Below are positions 15,784 through 19,727 of a stretch of DNA of 19,727 nt, piece by piece. Position 1 is the stretch's first letter; each line of letters starts with the position of its first letter. The translations under genes and the position numbers were made by a program. The DNA is taken from contig JAJDDU010000572.1 in the NCBI GenBank assembly GCA_029260155.1, positions 1 through 19,727 of the forward strand, given 5' to 3'. This stretch comes from Phycisphaerae bacterium (GTDB taxonomy: Bacteria > Planctomycetota > Phycisphaerae > UBA1845). The notes beneath the pieces are model-generated. The model saw only the letters and a list, made by a program, of their open reading frames with translations. It made no database searches and was not told the origin of the DNA.

Positions 15784-17526
15784 ATGGAAATGCCACCCAT
15801 CGAGCAACTACGCGGCCGCCAGCTGGGACGCGTCCTGATCAAGATGGGCGTTCTCCGTCGACGAGACGTGCTGGACGCACTGGAGATCCAGAAGGAACGC
15901 AGAGGCCCCCTTGGCGCCATCCTCGTCGAAGCGGGGCATATCACCGAAGAGCAACTCAACTTGGCCCTGGCTGCGCAAATCGGCATGGAGGCGGTCGACA
16001 TCGGCGCGATGGACATCCCGCAGAAAGTCATCGACATGGTGCCTGCGCAGATGGCCAACACCTACAAGATCGTTCCGTTCGCCTACGACGCCGATCGAAA
16101 CCAGCTGAGCGTGGCCTTGTCCTCTCCGGACAACTTTCGCGCGACCGACGACCTAAAGACGCTGATGGGTTTCGACGTTGTGGCGGCCATCTGTGACGCA
16201 GCGACGTTGCAGCAGGCGCTTGAGAAGTGCTATCCCGAGGGCTCTCTGGAGTCGATGAGCGCAATCATCGACGAGATTGCCGGCGACGATGACCTGGCTG
16301 CCTACGCTGATCGTGGCGAGAGTGTCGACCTCGCCGAACTCAAGGAGTTGGCTGAGTCGAATCCGGTGAAGAGGCTTCTCAACCTCGTTCTCCTTCAGGC
16401 GATCAAGGACAAAGCAAGCGACATCCACTTCGAGCCGTTCGAGGACGAGTTCAAGATGCGTTACCGCATCGACGGCGTATTGTATGAGATGATCCCTCCG
16501 CCGCGGTACATTGCGATGGCGATCGCCTCGCGTATCAAAGTGATGGCCAACCTGGACATCGCCGAGCGGCGACTCCCGCAGGATGGGCGTATCGAATTGG
16601 TGGTTGGCGGCAACCCGATTGACTTGCGTGTGGCCGTACTGCCGACGATGTTCGGCGAGAGCGTGGTCATGCGTGTGCTGGACCGCTCAAACGTCCAGTT
16701 GGATCTGGACAAGGTGGGCATGCGCGAAGACGACCTCGCGGTGGTTCACCAACTCATCAAGAAACCGAACGGCATTGTCATCGTCACGGGTCCGACGGGC
16801 TCGGGCAAGACGACCACGCTGTACGCCGCGCTGAGTACGCTGAATAAGCCTGATGTGAAGATTCTGACGGCTGAGGATCCGGTGGAGTACGATATTGACG
16901 GGCTGATTCAGGTCCTGGTGCGTACTGAAATCGGGATGACGTTCGCGCGGGCGCTACGCAGTTTTCTGCGTCAGGACCCGGATATCATCCTCGTTGGCGA
17001 GATTCGTGACCTGGAGACGGCCCAAATTGCGGTGCAGGCGGCGTTGACCGGACACCTAGTGTTCTCAACGGTACATACGAACGACGCACCGTCTACGTTT
17101 GCGCGGTTGCTGGATTTGGGCATGGAGTCCTTCCTGCTGACGGCGACTGTCGAGGCGATCGTCGCTCAGAGGCTTGTGCGGCGGATTTGTAAGGATTGCA
17201 AGGCGGAGTTCGTGCCGTCGGAAGAGCTACTGATGGAGCTCAATCTGACGAAGGACGACGTTGGCGAGCAGAGTTTTTTCTACGGCAAGGGTTGCGATTA
17301 TTGCAACAACACCGGCTATCGCGGCCGTACTGCCCTTTTTGAGATACTGGCCATGGATGACTCGATTCGCGACCTCATCATGCGGCAGGCTTCCACTGCG
17401 GTTATCCGTGCGGAAGCCAAGAAACGCGGCATGAGGCCTCTGCGCGAGTCGGGATTGATGGCGATTTACGACGGACTGACGACCATCGAAGAGGTCGTCA
17501 AAGAAACAATTGTTGATGAGGAATAG
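15784..17526 (+). CDS. gspE: GspE/PilB-type secretion or pilus assembly ATPase (second copy)
   Basis: This is a 580-residue cytoplasmic ATPase paralogous to the product of the 12715 gene. ATG at 15784 is chosen because a purine-rich AGGAAGAAGAG (15765-15775) lies at good distance; a GTG at 15757 would add nine residues inside that site. N-terminal residues 13-36 and 42-65 show the MshEN-like double motif with five-residue spacing; both end in Gln, but the leading Arg of each is replaced (Gln13, Pro42). Walker A GPTGSGKT is at 336-343, Walker B IILVGE at 401-406, His box GHLVFSTVHTNDA, and the zinc tetracysteine is Cys469, 472, 504, 507. It lies 56 nt after pilT and 93 nt before the platform gene, so it is the likelier partner of that platform protein. 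All catalytic parts are intact. Confidence 0.95.
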   Translation: MEMPPIEQLRGRQLGRVLIKMGVLRRRDVLDALEIQKERRGPLGAILVEAGHITEEQLNLALAAQIGMEAVDIGAMDIPQKVIDMVPAQMANTYKIVPFAYDADRNQLSVALSSPDNFRATDDLKTLMGFDVVAAICDAATLQQALEKCYPEGSLESMSAIIDEIAGDDDLAAYADRGESVDLAELKELAESNPVKRLLNLVLLQAIKDKASDIHFEPFEDEFKMRYRIDGVLYEMIPPPRYIAMAIASRIKVMANLDIAERRLPQDGRIELVVGGNPIDLRVAVLPTMFGESVVMRVLDRSNVQLDLDKVGMREDDLAVVHQLIKKPNGIVIVTGPTGSGKTTTLYAALSTLNKPDVKILTAEDPVEYDIDGLIQVLVRTEIGMTFARALRSFLRQDPDIILVGEIRDLETAQIAVQAALTGHLVFSTVHTNDAPSTFARLLDLGMESFLLTATVEAIVAQRLVRRICKDCKAEFVPSEELLMELNLTKDDVGEQSFFYGKGCDYCNNTGYRGRTALFEILAMDDSIRDLIMRQASTAVIRAEAKKRGMRPLRESGLMAIYDGLTTIEEVVKETIVDEE

Positions 17527-17619
17527 CCCGGCGGCCGCCCGCAGCGGTAAGATCAATGTGGGGCACAGCCGGCGGTCGGAAGTGTCGGAGCGCGTGGTGG
17601 GCATCGTGGAGTCTTAACA

Positions 17620-18876
17620 ATGGCCAAATTCGTCTACGAAGCGATGAACCAAGCTGGCCAGGAGGTCAAGGACGAGGTCGAAGCTCCGTCCAGCAAGGAC
17701 GCCCTGGCCAAGATTCGCAGCATGGGGTATTTCCCCACGCGCATCCGTGAAAAGGGAGGCAAGAAAGCCGCCGCAGCCGGACCCGGCAAGAAGAAAAAAA
17801 CCGGGATGACGATCACGATTGGGGGCGTCAAGTCCAAGGTGATCACCCAGTTCACCCGCCAGCTTTCGACGCTTCAGGACGCCGGTCTTCCCATTCTGCG
17901 AAGCATCCACATTCTCGGCGAACAGCAAAAACCAGGATTGATGAAGAACGTGCTCGCAGGGGTCGGCGAAGATGTTGAGGGCGGGGCGACGCTCTCGGAG
18001 GCCTTCGCCAAGCACCCCAAGGCGTTCAATCGATTGTATGTGAACATGATCGCCGCCGGCGAAACGGGTGGTGTTTTGGACGTCATCTGCCAGCGTCTGG
18101 CGGAATTCATGGAGAAGTCTCAGAAGCTTAAGCGGAAGGTCGTCGGCGCGATGGTCTATCCGATCGTGGTGATTTTCGCGGCGGTCGGCATCGTGACCGG
18201 CATCATGATCGTGGTCGTGCCGAAGTTTCAGGAGATCTTTCACGATTTCGGAACGGAGCTTCCGGGCGTGACCAAGGTTCTGATCGGCATCTCTAATTGG
18301 GTAGTGGGTGGCACGCCACCGGGCTGGGCGCTGCTGCTGTTTTCTCCGATCGCTTTTCTGATCTTCTTCAAACTGGCACGGCAGTCCCGGGGCGGTCGTT
18401 ACGCAACGGATGTCGTTACGATGAAATTGCCCGTCATGGGCGGCATTGTCAGCAAGACCGCCGTGGGGCGATTTACGCGCACTTTGGGGACGCTCATCAA
18501 CGCGGGCGTGCCGATCTTGGAGGCCATCAACATCACCAAAGAGACCTCGGGCAACGAGGTGCTTGCTCAGGCGCTTGAGAAGGTTCACGACTCGATTCGC
18601 GAGGGCGATACGTTTGCCAATCCGTTGCGGGCCTCGAAGGTCGTCGATTCGATCGTGGTCAACATGATCGACGTGGGTGAGGAGACCGGCGATCTCGATT
18701 CGATGCTGATAAAAGTGGCTGACAACTACGACGATGAGGTCGACACACTGGTCGGTACGCTGTTTTCGCTGATCGAGCCGATCATGGTTTTGGTGTTGGG
18801 TGGAATCGTTGGGTTTATCGTTGTGGCGCTGTTCATGCCGCTGGTCTCGCTGATCGGGTCGGTTTCAACCGGCTGA
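17620..18876 (+). CDS. gspF: GspF/PilC-type inner-membrane platform protein
   Basis: This 418-residue polytopic membrane protein couples the assembly ATPase to pseudopilin or pilin insertion. GGAG (17608-17611) lies eight bases before the ATG. The N-terminal opening FVYEAMNQAGQEVKDEVEA is typical of the family. Two copies of the GspF domain are visible: the first around QLSTLQDAGLPILRSI with AGETGG, the second around TLGTLINAGVPILEAI with DVGEETGDLD. Membrane segments lie near residues 174-200, 220-250 and 384-412, the usual three. A Lys/Ala/Gly-rich linker (residues about 47-62, with four consecutive Lys) sits between the N-terminal segment and the first domain. Length is normal. It is followed after 39 nt by the pseudopilin gene, probably in the same transcript. 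Confidence 0.95.
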   Translation: MAKFVYEAMNQAGQEVKDEVEAPSSKDALAKIRSMGYFPTRIREKGGKKAAAAGPGKKKKTGMTITIGGVKSKVITQFTRQLSTLQDAGLPILRSIHILGEQQKPGLMKNVLAGVGEDVEGGATLSEAFAKHPKAFNRLYVNMIAAGETGGVLDVICQRLAEFMEKSQKLKRKVVGAMVYPIVVIFAAVGIVTGIMIVVVPKFQEIFHDFGTELPGVTKVLIGISNWVVGGTPPGWALLLFSPIAFLIFFKLARQSRGGRYATDVVTMKLPVMGGIVSKTAVGRFTRTLGTLINAGVPILEAINITKETSGNEVLAQALEKVHDSIREGDTFANPLRASKVVDSIVVNMIDVGEETGDLDSMLIKVADNYDDEVDTLVGTLFSLIEPIMVLVLGGIVGFIVVALFMPLVSLIGSVSTG

Positions 18877-18915
18877 CGCGGACGACGTGTCTGGAGCTAA
18901 TGGGAGTATGGACTT

Positions 18916-19727
18916 ATGAGCCGAACATCTAACGCAAGCCCGGAATGTGTGCGTCGCCGGGCGGGCTTTACCCTCGTCGAATTGCTCGTGGTCGTTGCGA
19001 TCATCGCACTGCTCATCGGGATTCTCATCCCGTCGATGACGGCTGCGCGCAACGCCGCCAAGAAGTCTACCGCGCTCAATACCATCAAACTTCTGTCCGG
19101 CGGACTGACCGTGTTCAAGAATGACAACGTGGGGCTGAACCCGCAAACCAACGGATTTCCGGAGTCAGCAGTCGATGAGGATCCTGCCAATATGGGTTCG
19201 CAGGAGATGTTCGGAGCCCACTGGCTTGTTCGTTCGCTGGTCGGCAAGGATTTCGCTGGGTATATCCCGCGACGCATTGTCCCGGCGGGGCTCCAGCGTC
19301 CCGACTTAACGACCATTGAGCAGGTCCGCTGGTACGAGCCCGAAGCCGGCGACCCGACCATCGATCGCATAGGCCCCTACGCGCCCGTTGATCAGTTGGA
19401 GACGGTTCCGACGGAGAATCTGCAGTTTCGCCCGACGGACGCAGATCTCGGAGCGGCTTCCCCAACGACTGCGACCGTGAGAAATGCGCCGGTGTTCGTC
19501 GATCCTTGGGGGGCTGCGTTCCTGTACTACGCCGCCAACTCGTTCGGCAAGTCGATCGCGCTCAGCAGCGCGTCCGGTCCGCGGGAATACTACAACCATG
19601 CCGACAACGGACTGTTTACGGGGTCCGACAGTCCGACGAACGGGTTCACGGGCGTCAATCAGAACGGTGGGATTAGCCACCTGTACCCTGGGGATCCAGA
19701 CGACATCGACGGCGACCCCACTTGGGC
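18916..19727 (+). CDS. Type II secretion / type IV pseudopilin, 3' end outside the window
   Basis: The frame is open from ATG 18916 to the window edge (270 complete codons, no stop). GGGAG (18902-18906) is the ribosome-binding site. A 17-residue basic leader ends in Gly before FTLVELL, the standard prepilin peptidase site with Glu at position 5 of the mature protein. A hydrophobic helix follows (VVVAIIALLIGILIPSM), then AARNAAKKSTALNTIK, which is GspG/pilin-like. The globular part, with an AFLYYA segment, is larger than a typical major pseudopilin, as often in planctomycetes. It would be an inner-membrane precursor processed by the prepilin peptidase and assembled by the neighbouring ATPase and platform. 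Which pilin type it is cannot be fixed without its C-terminus. Confidence 0.88.
   Translation, partial: MSRTSNASPECVRRRAGFTLVELLVVVAIIALLIGILIPSMTAARNAAKKSTALNTIKLLSGGLTVFKNDNVGLNPQTNGFPESAVDEDPANMGSQEMFGAHWLVRSLVGKDFAGYIPRRIVPAGLQRPDLTTIEQVRWYEPEAGDPTIDRIGPYAPVDQLETVPTENLQFRPTDADLGAASPTTATVRNAPVFVDPWGAAFLYYAANSFGKSIALSSASGPREYYNHADNGLFTGSDSPTNGFTGVNQNGGISHLYPGDPDDIDGDPTW

Noticed and set aside
1..19727. CRISPR array, tRNA, rRNA or insertion sequence
   Set aside because: I saw no regularly spaced direct repeats, no tRNA-like cloverleaf, no rRNA motif and no transposase reading frame.

Overview
This window most likely comes from a planctomycete (Planctomycetota, perhaps a Phycisphaerae-like lineage). 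It is GC-rich. It encodes large secreted proteins with parallel beta-helix repeats, Cys-rich DCNxNGxPDxC calcium-binding-type repeats and C-terminal dockerin-like modules, and pseudopilins with the FTLIELLVVVSII and FTLVELLVVVAII forms common in that phylum. The taxonomic call is an inference from protein style; no rRNA or other marker gene is present.

Layout. (1) 1-506 has no convincing gene. It holds two hairpin-plus-T-run structures on the + strand: a short one at 73-111 and a striking 91-nt near-perfect hairpin at 165-255 followed by T7. Two small perfect dyads follow, just ahead of the first gene. (2) 507-2801 and 3050-8764 encode two secreted proteins. The first has a cohesin-like region, a beta-helix and a dockerin-like end. 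The second is a 1904-residue mosaic: an M4 (thermolysin-type) metallopeptidase fused to jelly-roll-like regions, calcium-binding-type repeats, a beta-helix, three Ig-like repeats and a dockerin-like end. (3) 9013-10129 (+) is a frameshifted pseudopilin-like gene. (4) 10296-12063 (-) is a third beta-helix/dockerin-like secreted protein, converging on the previous gene and also frameshifted, at a G7 run. (5) 12064-12714 is a gene-poor divergent control region with several dyads. (6) 12715 to the right edge is a co-directional type II secretion/type IV pilus cluster: GspE/PilB-type ATPase, PilT, a second GspE/PilB-type ATPase, the GspF/PilC membrane platform protein, and a pseudopilin cut by the window edge.

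How it may work together. The right half supplies motor ATPases, the inner-membrane platform and a pilin-like subunit of a secretion or pilus machine. The left half encodes large exported proteins of the kind such machines handle, all ending in the same Cys-paired, two-loop dockerin-like module. That the module acts as a sorting or docking tag, and that the neighbouring machine exports these proteins, is inference. Both ATPases keep a tandem 24-residue motif layout like that of MshEN c-di-GMP-binding domains, so second-messenger control is possible. The two frameshifted genes are adjacent and each is repaired by removing one base, so assembly error must be separated from true gene decay or phase variation.
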